A stretch of 51,256 nt of DNA from Labilithrix sp. GTDB lineage: Bacteria > Myxococcota_A > Polyangia > Polyangiales > Polyangiaceae. A model generated the notes under the pieces. The model ran no database searches. It saw only the letters and a program-made list of their open reading frames with translations, and was not told where the DNA came from. The stretch lies in contig JAQBQJ010000465.1 in assembly GCA_028287065.1 (NCBI GenBank), positions 1 to 51,256 on the forward strand, written 5' to 3'. The position numbers and the translations under genes are program-made. Positions 41,364 through 50,738 of this stretch are shown here, piece after piece. Position 1 is the stretch's first letter; each line of letters starts with the position of its first letter.

Positions 41364-42008
41364 ATGTGCACGCGAACGCCGGTGTCCATCCTCTTTCTCA
41401 CGCTGTTCCTCGCATGCGCCAGTAAGGCCAGCGAATCGAGCACTGGCTCGGGCGAGCCTGCCGCGAATGGCGCAAGCGGAGGTGGGCCCGACGCCGCCGG
41501 GGGCGGCGCAACGGTCGATGCCATCGACATCGTCGTCAACGAGGTCGCCGCAGTCGGCGCGTCGGAGTGGATCGAGATCGGGAATCGCGGAGGAGCGGTG
41601 ATCGACGTCGGCGGCTACTCGATCGCCGGATCGGACAAGAAGACGAATGCGCCGAAGCGCTCCCAGGCCATGAAGTTCCCGGAGGGGACGAAGATGGCTG
41701 CAGGCGATCACATCGTCATCCTCACTTCGAAGAAGGGCGCGCTGGTCGGCCCTCATCCGAAGGCGGAGTGTCTGCCTGATGGTCCGGAGACATGCTTCTT
41801 CGCCACCTTCGGCGTGAGTGCCACGGCCGGTGAGGCGATCCATCTGCTGGCGCCGGACGGCTCCATCGTGAGCTCGACGTCGGTGCCGAAGTCGGCAGGC
41901 GCAGACGCGGGGGGATCGACGACCGAGAGCAAGTGCCGCCTCCCTGACTTCACGGGGGAGCTCACGAGCTGCGCCCTCACGCCGGGGCAGCCGAACCGCG
42001 CGCCGTGA
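41364..42008 (+). CDS. Lamin-tail-domain lipoprotein
   Basis: A 214-residue predicted lipoprotein (signal SILFLTLFLAC, Cys near 17) with a Gly/Ser-rich linker and one lamin-tail domain (LTD): DIVVNEVAAVGASEWIEIGN, GGAVIDVGGYSIAGSD, GDHIVILTSKKGA and EAIHLLAPDGSIVSSTSV. LTDs are Ig-like and often found with CotH kinases or nucleases on secreted proteins. GAAGGA at 41351-41356 favours ATG 41364 over an upstream ATG at 41328. It is convergent with the fibro-slime lipoprotein and divergent from the propeller lipoprotein. It may be a substrate or partner of the kinase; this is inference. Confidence 0.82.
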   Translation: MCTRTPVSILFLTLFLACASKASESSTGSGEPAANGASGGGPDAAGGGATVDAIDIVVNEVAAVGASEWIEIGNRGGAVIDVGGYSIAGSDKKTNAPKRSQAMKFPEGTKMAAGDHIVILTSKKGALVGPHPKAECLPDGPETCFFATFGVSATAGEAIHLLAPDGSIVSSTSVPKSAGADAGGSTTESKCRLPDFTGELTSCALTPGQPNRAP

Positions 42009-42079
42009 CGGCCGCCCGCCCACTCACGAGATGAACGGCGCTCGCTGCCGTAGCTCGACGTGTGAAGGTCAGGGACGCG

Positions 42080-44722
42080 TCACTTCGGGCCCTCTTTGAG
42101 GCACGCGGCCGAGCAGCCGTCGCCGTTCGTACGGTTGCCGTCGTCGCACTCCTCGGGTCCGTTCTTCACGCCGTCACCGCAGCGCGCGCCCAGCGTGCAC
42201 TCGGTGGAGCAAGCGTTGTACGCGCCGGAGCTCGTGTTTGCCGCGCCGTTGTCACACTGCTCGAACGGGAAATCGACGACCCCGTCGCCGCACGACCTCG
42301 GCTTCTTGCAGCTCGGTGCGCAGTCGGTCGCCGTCGGGTGCTTCACGTAGTCCGTGAGGTTGAAGCCGTTGTCACACAGCTCGCCCGACGCGGCCTGCAC
42401 GACGGCGTCACCGCAGCGCGGGCCGGGCTGGCACATCGAAGTGCACTTGCCGTACGCGCCGGTGTTCTGCGCCGTGCCGTTGTCGCACTTCTCGCCGAAC
42501 GATCCTTGCACGAGGCCGTCGCCGCAGTACGACGGTGCCTTGCAGAGCGGAGCGCATGCCGACGCGGAGAACGCCGGCGTCCACGACGTGAGGTTCGAGC
42601 CGTCATCGCAGTCCTCCGGCGGGTTCTTGACCGCCTTGTCACCGCAGTACGGACCGAGCTTGCAGTCGAGCCGGCAGGATCCGTACGCGCCCGAGTTGGT
42701 GTTTGCCGCGCCCTTGTCGCACTGCTCTTCCTTCGTCTTGATGCCGTCGCCACAGTTGTTCACGCAGACGGACTTCTTCTTCACGAAGCCACGGACCGTG
42801 AGCTCGAAGTTCGAGTCCTCGGTGTGCCGCTCGGCATGGAAGAGCGCGATCTCGTAGACGTGCCCGTCGACGAGACCGAGCGACGCCGCCTTCGCCGGGT
42901 TCAGCAAGAACGACTTGGCCTGGATGTCGTGCAGGCCGCCGAGGTCGAGCGCGAGCCTTCCGTTCACGAAGACCCAGACGTCGTCGTCGCCGCTGAAGGC
43001 GAGCTGCGGTGAGCTCCCCGCCGCGTAGGTGAACCAGAAACGCAGCTCGGTCGTGAACGCGAAGTTGTGGTCCTTGAGCTTCGAGTCCTTGCCCTCGTTG
43101 CCAAAGCCCTTGCCGTCGATCGGGAAGAAGCCGCCGAGCGAGCTGTACGGCGCGTCGGTCGCGCTGTTGAAGACGTAGGAGTAGTTGCCTGCCACGCCGG
43201 TCCGGGTGAGGCGGAGCTGCGTGCCGTCGACGCGCGACGACTTGGCGGTGTCCGTGTACCACTGCGCGAAATCGGCGGACGACGTGAGCTGCTGGCTCCG
43301 GTCCGGCGTTCCAGCCTTCGCGCCGCAGACGTTGTTCGGATCCGTACCGGTCACCGGATTCAACCCGGTACCGTTGTAGCGGTAGACCGGCACGCCCGAC
43401 GCCAGCGTGCCCTCCACGAGATCCTCCGTGACCTCGTTGCACATGTATTTCTCGAAGTCCGGATGGCCATTCACGGCCGACGCGAACCTGAAGTCGCGGA
43501 GCACAACGGGGACGTCGATCAACGTCGGGTCGGGCTCCACGACCGCGGAGCAGTCGTAGCCCGCCTCCTTCTTGCACGTGCTCGAGCACCCGTCGCCGTT
43601 GCGCGTGTTCCCGTCGTCGCATTCCTCGTCGATGGTTCCGTTACCGTCGGCGTCGAAGTCGAACAAAAGGCCGTCGCCGCAGCGCGACGCGCAGGTTCCG
43701 TTCGGGCACGAGGGCTCCCACTGGCAATCGGCCGAACAGCCGTCGAGCGGCTTGGTGTTGCCGTCGTCGCACTGCTCGGTGCCTTCGGGCGCGCCGCCGT
43801 TACCGCAGATCGTCTTCGTGCATGCAGCTCCGGGCGTCGTGCACTTCCAGTTGATGATCTTCGTACTGCCGGGCGTGGTGGACGTCGGCGCCACGACCGC
43901 AGTCGTCGTCTGGAGCTTGCAGGTCGAGCTGCAGCCGTCGTTGTTGGCGGTGTTGCCATCGTCGCACTCCTCGGCGCCGGCGATCTTGCCGTCACCGCAG
44001 GCCGCCGCGTTGCACGACACGCCCGGCACCGGACACGCCCAGCCGGGCTCGACCGTGCACGATGCTGAGCATCCGTCGCCGGGCGTCTTGTTCGTGTCGT
44101 CGCACTGCTCGGTGCCGGTGACGAAGCCGTCGCCGCAGACCATCGTCGTCACGCAGAGCGCACCCGGGGTTGGGCAGGCGAAGTTCGGTTCGATGATCTT
44201 GCAGTCGAGCGCGCATCCATCGCCGCCCGTCTTGTTGCCGTCGTCACAAGCCTCACCCGGATCGCTGAAGCCGTCGCCGCAGACCGCCACCTTCGGCGGC
44301 GGGGTGCATCCGGCGTCGCCGGCGAGCCCTGCGTCGGTCAGCGCATCGCAGTCGCGGACGTCGACGCATTTGCTGCCGAACGCGCACGCCCAGTAGGGCG
44401 CCTCGATCTGACAGGTGGAGGAGCATCCATCGCCGTTCGCGGTGTTCGTGTCGTCGCAGCTCTCGCCGAGCCCGGCCTTGCCGTCGCCGCAAACGGCCGG
44501 CGGAAGGCAGGCGCCTGGATTGGCGTCGCAGTCGATCCCGCCGTCGCCTGCACCGCTATCCGGTGGGTTCGCGTCAGGGTCGGCGAACGGCGGAGGCGGA
44601 GGCGGCTCGGTCCCCGCTTCGGGCGTCGTCGGCGGGAAGTCGGAAGTGACGCTCTGGTCACTACACGCCACAGCCACGACCACTGCAAGACCGAGAAGCC
44701 CACCGACCAACAACCTGCGCAT
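42080..44722 (-). CDS. Fibro-slime-domain lipoprotein with twelve Cys-rich CGDG repeats
   Basis: An 880-residue lipoprotein (lipobox VAVAC, Cys20). Six DUF4215-type Cys repeats (CGDG ... CDDGN ... DGCS ... C, about 36 residues each) cover about 60-395. A fibro-slime/PA14-like beta-sandwich follows at about 400-645 (VPVVLRDFRF, FWFTYAAGSSPQLAFSGDDD, VWVFVNGRLALDLGGLHD, GHVYEIALFHAERH). A second set of six Cys repeats runs to the end, the last with CDDGNRTNGDGCS. Such proteins are common in Myxococcota and are thought to bind matrix polysaccharide. Disulfide-rich repeats imply export and an oxidising environment. A poly-Pro stretch (EPPPPPPF) follows the signal. It is convergent with the LTD gene. 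Confidence 0.9.
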   Translation of the reverse strand: MRRLLVGGLLGLAVVVAVACSDQSVTSDFPPTTPEAGTEPPPPPPFADPDANPPDSGAGDGGIDCDANPGACLPPAVCGDGKAGLGESCDDTNTANGDGCSSTCQIEAPYWACAFGSKCVDVRDCDALTDAGLAGDAGCTPPPKVAVCGDGFSDPGEACDDGNKTGGDGCALDCKIIEPNFACPTPGALCVTTMVCGDGFVTGTEQCDDTNKTPGDGCSASCTVEPGWACPVPGVSCNAAACGDGKIAGAEECDDGNTANNDGCSSTCKLQTTTAVVAPTSTTPGSTKIINWKCTTPGAACTKTICGNGGAPEGTEQCDDGNTKPLDGCSADCQWEPSCPNGTCASRCGDGLLFDFDADGNGTIDEECDDGNTRNGDGCSSTCKKEAGYDCSAVVEPDPTLIDVPVVLRDFRFASAVNGHPDFEKYMCNEVTEDLVEGTLASGVPVYRYNGTGLNPVTGTDPNNVCGAKAGTPDRSQQLTSSADFAQWYTDTAKSSRVDGTQLRLTRTGVAGNYSYVFNSATDAPYSSLGGFFPIDGKGFGNEGKDSKLKDHNFAFTTELRFWFTYAAGSSPQLAFSGDDDVWVFVNGRLALDLGGLHDIQAKSFLLNPAKAASLGLVDGHVYEIALFHAERHTEDSNFELTVRGFVKKKSVCVNNCGDGIKTKEEQCDKGAANTNSGAYGSCRLDCKLGPYCGDKAVKNPPEDCDDGSNLTSWTPAFSASACAPLCKAPSYCGDGLVQGSFGEKCDNGTAQNTGAYGKCTSMCQPGPRCGDAVVQAASGELCDNGFNLTDYVKHPTATDCAPSCKKPRSCGDGVVDFPFEQCDNGAANTSSGAYNACSTECTLGARCGDGVKNGPEECDDGNRTNGDGCSAACLKEGPK

Positions 44723-45077
44723 TGGCCGCGCACCGTAGTCGAGCGCGCCGGCGACGCCAGGTCTCTTGCATGCAGAAAGACGCGGAAAGATCGCGCGGGC
44801 CGCCGCGCCTGCAAGTGCGCCGCGTTGACTAGTCCTTCGGCGGCGCGCTGACGGTCACCGACCGGCAGCGTGGTAGTGCGCGAGGATCCGATCCGGTGTG
44901 AGCGCTTTCTCGTACACCGCAGCGTCGTCGACATCGCCGAAGAGCGTTCCGTACGTGGGTGAGAGCGCACCGATGCAGAACCTGACGGCGCCCTTCGTCG
45001 CCTTGCGTTGATCCAGGCTGACCCTCCTCATCCCCACGCTGCTGCCGAAGTTCGCACGCCACGCGGCGTGCGCGACC
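44723..45077. other. Intergenic region holding duplicated LamG fragment
   Basis: Besides the 156-bp repeat copy B (44846-45001), the region holds only short flanks. No intact gene lies here; the minus-strand frame reading KGAVRFCIGALSPTYGTLFG is the truncated LamG piece. Confidence 0.7.
44846..45001 (-). pseudogene. 156-bp dispersed repeat, copy B: LamG gene fragment
   Basis: Almost identical (three mismatches in 156 bases) to 27114-27269. It encodes the last 49 residues of that LamG protein (FCIGALSPTYGTLFGDVDDA, then AVYEKALTPDRILAHYHAAG) without promoter, signal or most of the domain, so it is non-functional. High identity means the duplication is recent or maintained by recombination. 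Confidence 0.88.
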
Positions 45078-45554
45078 TCAGGCGGCGGACGCGGACATTG
45101 CCTTGCCGGTCTCGAGGAGTGTCTTCAGATCGCTGAGGATGAAGCTCCAGCCACCGCCGGCCTGCTTGATCTCGCCGGACGTGATCGCCGCGGTCCTCGG
45201 CGCATCGCCGACCTCGTGAGTCACGGTGAGTGACGTGATGCCGGAGAGACCTTCTTCGATCTCCCAGGTCAGTCGCGTGAATCCCTCGGCCTTCAGCTCG
45301 GGATCCCAGAGGACGCGCCATGTCTGTATGAGCTTGCGCGGCGGATCGGCCTCGAGCACTTCGCCGTCGATGATCACGTTAGGCCCGCCGTGCTGGGCCA
45401 TTTGCGCAGTCGCGAATGCTTGATACTTCCCGCCGGCGCGCAGGTCGTACTCCGCGCGCGCGTGATAGCCGTACTTCTCGATCCATCCTGGGTTCGTGAT
45501 CGCCTCCCAGACCGCCTGGGGCGTTGCCTGGATGTGGACTCGGTAGACGTTCAC
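45078..45554 (-). CDS. SRPBCC (AHSA1-like) domain protein
   Basis: A 158-residue cytoplasmic protein of the START/AHSA1 group: QATPQAVWEAITNPGWIEKY is the characteristic first strand-helix, with DLRAGGKYQ, IDGEVLEADPPRKLIQTWR and RLTWEIEE following and a long C-terminal helix (GGGWSFILSDLKTLLE). These helix-grip proteins bind hydrophobic ligands. The GTG start at 45554 lies 7 bases after the ArsR-type gene stop, so the pair is an operon; ArsR-SRPBCC pairs are common and usually self-regulated. The ligand is unknown. Confidence 0.88.
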   Translation of the reverse strand: MNVYRVHIQATPQAVWEAITNPGWIEKYGYHARAEYDLRAGGKYQAFATAQMAQHGGPNVIIDGEVLEADPPRKLIQTWRVLWDPELKAEGFTRLTWEIEEGLSGITSLTVTHEVGDAPRTAAITSGEIKQAGGGWSFILSDLKTLLETGKAMSASAA

Positions 45555-45561
45555 CGGCTTG

Positions 45562-45894
45562 TCATTTTTCGTCGTCGTGCTTTTTCTCCAGGTGCTTTTT
45601 GAGATTCGCGAGCGCCGAGACTCGGCCCTCGGTGTACTTGTCGATCCAGCGGTCGTGGATGAGGCGAATCGGGACGGGGTTGAGATAGTGAAGCTTCTCC
45701 CGGCCTGACCGGACGGCGACGACGAGCCCTGCAGCCTCGAGCACGCGCAGGTGCTTCATCACGCCGAAGCGCGTCATCGCGAGCTCGGACTCGAGCTCCG
45801 TGAGCGTGCGTCCATCGCGGACGAAGAGCAGGTCGAGAAGGAAACGCCGTGTTGAATCGGCGAGTGCCTTGAAGACGCGATCCTCGTCCGTCAC
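45562..45894 (-). CDS. ArsR-family transcriptional regulator
   Basis: A 110-residue winged-helix protein: DEDRVFKALADSTRRFLLDL opens the fold, the recognition helix lies in LAMTRFGVMKHLRVLEAAGL and the wing in VVAVRSGREKLHYLNPVPI. No Cys pair of metal-sensing ArsR members is present, so it probably responds to another signal. The GTG start at 45894 has GGGAG seven bases upstream; the frame is open further to 45960 but that extension is not family-like. It ends in a Lys-rich tail (KKHLEKKHDDEK). It probably represses its own operon with the SRPBCC gene. Confidence 0.87.
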   Translation of the reverse strand: MTDEDRVFKALADSTRRFLLDLLFVRDGRTLTELESELAMTRFGVMKHLRVLEAAGLVVAVRSGREKLHYLNPVPIRLIHDRWIDKYTEGRVSALANLKKHLEKKHDDEK

Positions 45895-45990
45895 GCGGGA
45901 CTCCCCGTCCTGAGCTCGTGTCCGACGGAGGCCGGAAGGCCCTGGATGCGGCGCGACCATCGCGGCACGCGATGCACGCCCGCTCGTACC

Positions 45991-48900
45991 TCAGTACTTG
46001 ATGGTCTGGAGTCCCCACTCGCCGAGCGAGCAGATCGCGCGGTCGTCGCCGAGCAGCACGTGCGAGCTGTATCCCCAGCCGCGCAGGTTCGCCTCGGAGG
46101 TCAGCGTCGGGGTCGGCGTGCTCGTGTCGTAGATGGCCATGCCGCCCTCGGTGTAGAGAGCCACCTTGTTGCCGTGCGCCGCGAGCGGCCACTGCGCGTC
46201 GCCCGCGAACTGGCTGACGATCGAGAGCTCGCCGCTGCGGATGCCACCGATGGCCCAGAGCCCGCCGTCCTCGAGGACCTTCGGCTCCTGGTACTGACCG
46301 TCGGCGGAGGGCTGGTAGCTCACGGAGTAGTCGTACCGCTTGTAGCGGGTGACGTAGACGCGATCGTCCGAGACCTGCACCCCGCCGATGTTCTGCGCCG
46401 GCGGCGTGAACGTCTGGCGAAGCGTGACCTTCGTGCCGGCGACGTCCGCGAGCTTGAATGAGCGCGTGATCGAGATGCACTCCTTCGAGTCGTAGTCGAA
46501 CCAGCTCGTCGCATTCGGGATGTTGGCGCAGCTGTTCCAGTCGCTGCCGGGCGTCCGCTTGGCCGCGTAGTCGGCGGTGACGAGGCGGTTCGAGACCGCG
46601 TCCGCGAGGATGAGCGAGCCCGGCGTGTTGACGGAGGCGAGCCTCACGGGAACGGCGCCGTTGATGTCGACGCGGTCCGCGAAGAAGCGAACCTTGTTCG
46701 CGTCGGTCGTGGAGCGAATCCACCGCGAGGTCATGACGACGCCGTTCTGGAGGTGCAGAGGCGCTGCGCCGTAGCTCGGGCCGAGGTCGATGCCAGGGTG
46801 GACGACGGGAGCGGTGGGCGCCGCGAGGTCGACGACGTGGAGCTTGCGCGTGGTCTTCGAGTCCCAGCGCTTCGTGCCGTTGCCGAGGTCGATCTCGAAG
46901 CCGGTCTGGTCGACCTCGAGGTATGCGAGCTTCGAGCCGAGCTGCACGATGCCTTCGCCCGAGCCGACGAGCGAGCCGCCGAAGCCGCCCCAGTACGAGT
47001 AGTACGCGTAGCCGTCGTAGAAGCCGCCGCCGTACCAGCCGCCGTAGTAGCTGCTGTTGTCATGCTCGGTGAGCGCGATCTCGGTCTTGCCGGCGAGCGT
47101 CGGTGCCGCGGGGTTCGAGATGTCGACGGCGGCGACGATGACCTTGCCGCTGCGCTTGTTCGCGGCGTACGAGTAGACGGGCACCGTGACGTAGACGGTG
47201 CTCCCGTTCGCGAAGATACGCGCCTCGTACCAGGAGGCCCACGCGCTGGAGCCGCTCGTGCAGTACGCGGCCTGCGTCGTGTCCGCGAGCGAGGCGAGCG
47301 AGATCTTGCCGGTGATGGCGGCGTCGTCGGCGTTCGCCTTCGGAGTGAGCGAGAGGAGAGCCTCGCCCGACCACCAGTCGCTCGTGATGCTCGCGATGTG
47401 AGTGCCGGTATCGGTGAGCCGGTAGGCGGGGTTCGAGAGGTCGAGCTCGCCCTTCTTCACCGGCGTGTCGTGCGAGGCGATGTCGAAGCTCGTGACGTTG
47501 CGGTCCGAGACGGCGAGCAGGCGGTTGTTGGCGACGAGCGCGCGGCGCGGCATCCCGTACTGCGGGGCGATTCCACGGAGCGTGAGGTCGTCGTGCGAGT
47601 AGTCGATGAGCTGGATGCCGCTCTGGGCCTTCGTGCAGCTGCCGTTGTTCCACGTGCCGTAGCTGGCGAAGGGAACGAGCACGAGGCCCTGGTCGTCGAG
47701 GACGCGGACCGACTTGTGGATGCGGTCCTGATCCTCGGCGAAGCTGCCCCAGCCGCTGCCGAACTCGACGCGCTTGATCATCGCGGGCTTGGCGAGGTCC
47801 GCGACGTCGAAGAGCGAGACGGCGAGGCCTCCGGACGCGGTGGCGCCTGCGTAGCCGAAGCCGACGAGGCGGTCGCCCCTGGGCTCCATGTAGAAGACCC
47901 AGCCGGGCATCACGAGCTGACCGGCCTGCTTCGGTAGCGCGGGGTTCGCGAGATCGATCGTGAAGAGCGGGTCGTGCTGCTCGGCGGTGATCGCGTAGCC
48001 GCGCACGCCGTCGAAGCGCACGCTGCGGAGCGACTCGGGCTTCGGGAGCACGAGCTCGGTCGAACCGAGCGGCGTGATGGTGCTCGAATTCGTGATGGTG
48101 AAGGTCTCGACCGCGGGGTTGGTCGAGTTGTTGGGTCCCCACCAGCCGTTGCCGTGCTGGCTGACGACGCGGAGCACGCCGTCGTACTCGTCCATCTGCC
48201 AGCGGCTGTTGATCTGTCCGGCGATGGTGACGTCCGCGCCCTTCACGAGCTTGCCGGTCGGGTCCTTGATGTCGACGACCTGGATGACCGAGCGCCCGTT
48301 CTGGGTGCCCGGCTGCCAGCTCCATTCGGGGCCGGCGATGTAGAGCCGCTCGTTCGTGGCGGAGACGCTGCGCTGCCAGCTCGCGTAGCTCTTGTCGGGT
48401 GCGGAGTAGGCGAGCTGGTCGACCTTGGCGATCGCCGTGCCGGCGACGTTGAAGGACGTGACGATCGTGGAAGGAAGCGTGTTGCAGTTCCAGCAGTAGC
48501 CGTTCTCGTACGTGACGAGGTAGAGCGCGTCGCCGACGATGCGCGAGTCGGCGATGCTGCCCGGCACGTCGAAGTGGGTGAGCTCGGAGATGGCGGCGGG
48601 GTTCGACACGTCGAGGGCGAGGATCTCGCTCGAGTCGACCCAGCGGCCGTAGGGACTGCCGTTCGACTTCACATAGTGGCCGAACTCGTTGAGCATCACG
48701 TACGCGCGTCCGTTGCGCACGTACATCTCGAAGGGGATGCCGTCGGTGCGCTTGCGACCGAGCAGCTTCAGGTGATCGGGGTCGGTGATGTCGACGACGG
48801 CGAGACCGCCGTAGCGCGAGAGGGCATAGAGGACGTTGCCCTCCTGCTTGATGATGTCGGCCTCCTCGACGGCGCGAGCGGCGTCACCGCTCGCACCATT

Positions 48901-49128
48901 GCTGTCGGTGCCGGCGGAGGGCGCTGCGCTGGCCGCACCGGCGTCGGCGCCGCCGCTTTCGCCGCGGCTGGCCGCGGAGCGACCGGAGGGGTCATCGGAC
49001 TCGAAGCCGTTGTCGATCCCCTCGCCGTCGTCGGACGACTCGCCGGCGCCGCAACCGACGGCAGCAGCGGAGGTGACGGTCGCGGAGAGGGCCAGGGTGA
49101 CGAGCCAAGCGAGGTTGGTGCGCGGCAT
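45991..49128 (-). CDS. Large beta-propeller lipoprotein (Beta_propel family)
   Basis: A 1045-residue lipoprotein (lipobox AAVGC, Cys26) with an acidic, Ser/Gly-rich linker (about 30-85) and then the Beta_propel family pattern, starting with VEEADIIKQEGNVLYALSRY and VVDITDPDHLKLLGRK. Many WD-like strands follow: ILALDVSNPAAISEL, VDIKDPTGKLVKGADVTIAG, LFTIDLANPALPKQAGQLVM and LHVVDLAAPTAPVVHPGIDL. The family has no known catalytic site; a surface scaffold is likely. Tyr/Gly-rich YYGGWYGGGFYDGYAYYSYW near residue 705 is an unusual aromatic insertion. No ribosome site is clear before ATG 49128. It is 207 bases downstream of lysC and probably separate from it. Confidence 0.85.
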   Translation of the reverse strand: MPRTNLAWLVTLALSATVTSAAAVGCGAGESSDDGEGIDNGFESDDPSGRSAASRGESGGADAGAASAAPSAGTDSNGASGDAARAVEEADIIKQEGNVLYALSRYGGLAVVDITDPDHLKLLGRKRTDGIPFEMYVRNGRAYVMLNEFGHYVKSNGSPYGRWVDSSEILALDVSNPAAISELTHFDVPGSIADSRIVGDALYLVTYENGYCWNCNTLPSTIVTSFNVAGTAIAKVDQLAYSAPDKSYASWQRSVSATNERLYIAGPEWSWQPGTQNGRSVIQVVDIKDPTGKLVKGADVTIAGQINSRWQMDEYDGVLRVVSQHGNGWWGPNNSTNPAVETFTITNSSTITPLGSTELVLPKPESLRSVRFDGVRGYAITAEQHDPLFTIDLANPALPKQAGQLVMPGWVFYMEPRGDRLVGFGYAGATASGGLAVSLFDVADLAKPAMIKRVEFGSGWGSFAEDQDRIHKSVRVLDDQGLVLVPFASYGTWNNGSCTKAQSGIQLIDYSHDDLTLRGIAPQYGMPRRALVANNRLLAVSDRNVTSFDIASHDTPVKKGELDLSNPAYRLTDTGTHIASITSDWWSGEALLSLTPKANADDAAITGKISLASLADTTQAAYCTSGSSAWASWYEARIFANGSTVYVTVPVYSYAANKRSGKVIVAAVDISNPAAPTLAGKTEIALTEHDNSSYYGGWYGGGFYDGYAYYSYWGGFGGSLVGSGEGIVQLGSKLAYLEVDQTGFEIDLGNGTKRWDSKTTRKLHVVDLAAPTAPVVHPGIDLGPSYGAAPLHLQNGVVMTSRWIRSTTDANKVRFFADRVDINGAVPVRLASVNTPGSLILADAVSNRLVTADYAAKRTPGSDWNSCANIPNATSWFDYDSKECISITRSFKLADVAGTKVTLRQTFTPPAQNIGGVQVSDDRVYVTRYKRYDYSVSYQPSADGQYQEPKVLEDGGLWAIGGIRSGELSIVSQFAGDAQWPLAAHGNKVALYTEGGMAIYDTSTPTPTLTSEANLRGWGYSSHVLLGDDRAICSLGEWGLQTIKY

Positions 49129-49335
49129 GATGCCGGGGCCCGTGCAGAGATGGTGCCGTCACGAAATGGCTTGTTAATCGGCATTGTAGGCCACGTGAGG
49201 GCGTGCCGACGTGTGCCACGGAGGACGTTGGGATCGGGCTCTCGAGAGAATGTACCGAGGGGTCGGAGCGGTGGCTCGTCGCGCCGTGAGCGGTGCGCGA
49301 GCGTCGTCGCCATGCGCGACGCCGCGGTCATGCCG

Positions 49336-50568
49336 CTATCTCTCTACGGCCTTCGCCAGCCCGAAGCCGTCGTGCAGCGCGCGCACGGCGAGCTCCGTGT
49401 ACTTCGCGTGGATGAGGCACGACACCTTGATCTCGCTCGTCGAGATCGCCTGGATGTTGATGCCTTCGGCCGCCATGATGCGGAACATCTTCGCCGCGAT
49501 GCCGGCGTGCGAGCGCATGCCGAGGCCGACGATGGACACCTTCACGATGTCCTCGTCGTAGCGGACCTCCTGGCTGCCGAGGCGCTTCGCCACCTCTTCG
49601 ATGAAGGGCTTCGCGCGGAGGAGGTCCGTCTTCGCGAGCGTGAACGTGACGTCGGCGCGGTCGTGCGACTCCTTCGACACGTTCTGGATGATCATGTCGA
49701 CGGAGATGTTCTTGTCGGCCATCGCGCCGAAGAGCTCCGCGACGACGCCGGGCTTGTCGTTCAAGCCGACGCAGTGAACGCGCGCCTCGTTCTTGTCGTA
49801 GGCGACGCCCGCGACGACGACGTCCTCGAGCGCCTTGTCCTCGCCGGTCACCCAGGTGCCTTCGACATCGGAGAACGAGCTCCTCACGTGGACCGGAACG
49901 CCGTACTTCATCGCAATCTCCACGCTGCGGATCTGCAGCACCTTCGCGCCGAGCGACGCGAGCTCGAGCATCTCTTCGTAGGAGATGCGCGGGATCTTCC
50001 GTGCCGAAGGGCAGATGTTGGGGTCGGTCGTGTAGACGCCGTCGACGTCCGTGTAGATCTCGCAGGCGTCGGCGCCGATCGCCGCGGCGATCGCGACCGC
50101 GGACGTGTCCGAGCCGCCGCGTCCGAGCGTCGTGATGTCGCCGTGCTCGTTCACGCCCTGGAAGCCGGCGACGACCGCGATCTGACCCTGCTCGAGCGTC
50201 GAGAAGATCTTCGAGCCCTCGATGGTCTTGATGCGCGCCTTGGTGAACGCGCCGTCGGTGAGGATCTTCACTTGATGACCGAGGAGCGAGCGCGCCTGAC
50301 CGCCCTCGTTCTGGATCGCCATGGCGGTGAGCGCGGCCGCGACCTGCTCGCCGGTGGCGGCGATCACGTCCATCTCGCGCGCGTCCGGCACGGCGACCAT
50401 CTGGTGCGCGAGCCCGAGGAGGCGGTTGGTCTCGCCGCTCATCGCGCTGACGATGACGACGATCTTGTCGCCCTTCTTCTGCGCTGCAATCGCGCGACGC
50501 GCGACGTTGCGCATCCGATCGATCGATCCGACCGACGTGCCGCCGAATTTCTGAACGACGAGTGCCAT
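49336..50568 (-). CDS. lysC: Aspartate kinase
   Basis: A 410-residue aspartokinase: N-terminal KFGGTS (7-12), the kinase domain with TLGRGGSDTSAVA and EIYTDVDGVYTTDP, and C-terminal tandem ACT domains (about 265-410) with VGLNDKPGVVAELFGAMADK and VSIVGLGMRSHAGIAAKMFR, which bind lysine and/or threonine as feedback inhibitors in relatives. It phosphorylates aspartate, the first step to lysine, threonine, methionine and diaminopimelate. The length and lack of a homoserine dehydrogenase domain fit a monofunctional enzyme. ATG 50568 is set by the conserved N-terminus; no strong ribosome site precedes it. No other genes of the pathway are in the window. Confidence 0.95.
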   Translation of the reverse strand: MALVVQKFGGTSVGSIDRMRNVARRAIAAQKKGDKIVVIVSAMSGETNRLLGLAHQMVAVPDAREMDVIAATGEQVAAALTAMAIQNEGGQARSLLGHQVKILTDGAFTKARIKTIEGSKIFSTLEQGQIAVVAGFQGVNEHGDITTLGRGGSDTSAVAIAAAIGADACEIYTDVDGVYTTDPNICPSARKIPRISYEEMLELASLGAKVLQIRSVEIAMKYGVPVHVRSSFSDVEGTWVTGEDKALEDVVVAGVAYDKNEARVHCVGLNDKPGVVAELFGAMADKNISVDMIIQNVSKESHDRADVTFTLAKTDLLRAKPFIEEVAKRLGSQEVRYDEDIVKVSIVGLGMRSHAGIAAKMFRIMAAEGINIQAISTSEIKVSCLIHAKYTELAVRALHDGFGLAKAVER

Positions 50569-50738
50569 GGACGAGAAGGACTTCGGTTTACGAATCTTTT
50601 CGCGGTGCGTCAACGCCCGCGCGGGGCGCTCGGCGAGGTATCTGTCACGGACAACGGTGGTGGCTCGCGTCCGACGTGCGGCTGTGCTCGGCATGCTCGC
50701 GGCCTTTGCCGGACGCGTTGGCGCTGCGGCTCACGGCT

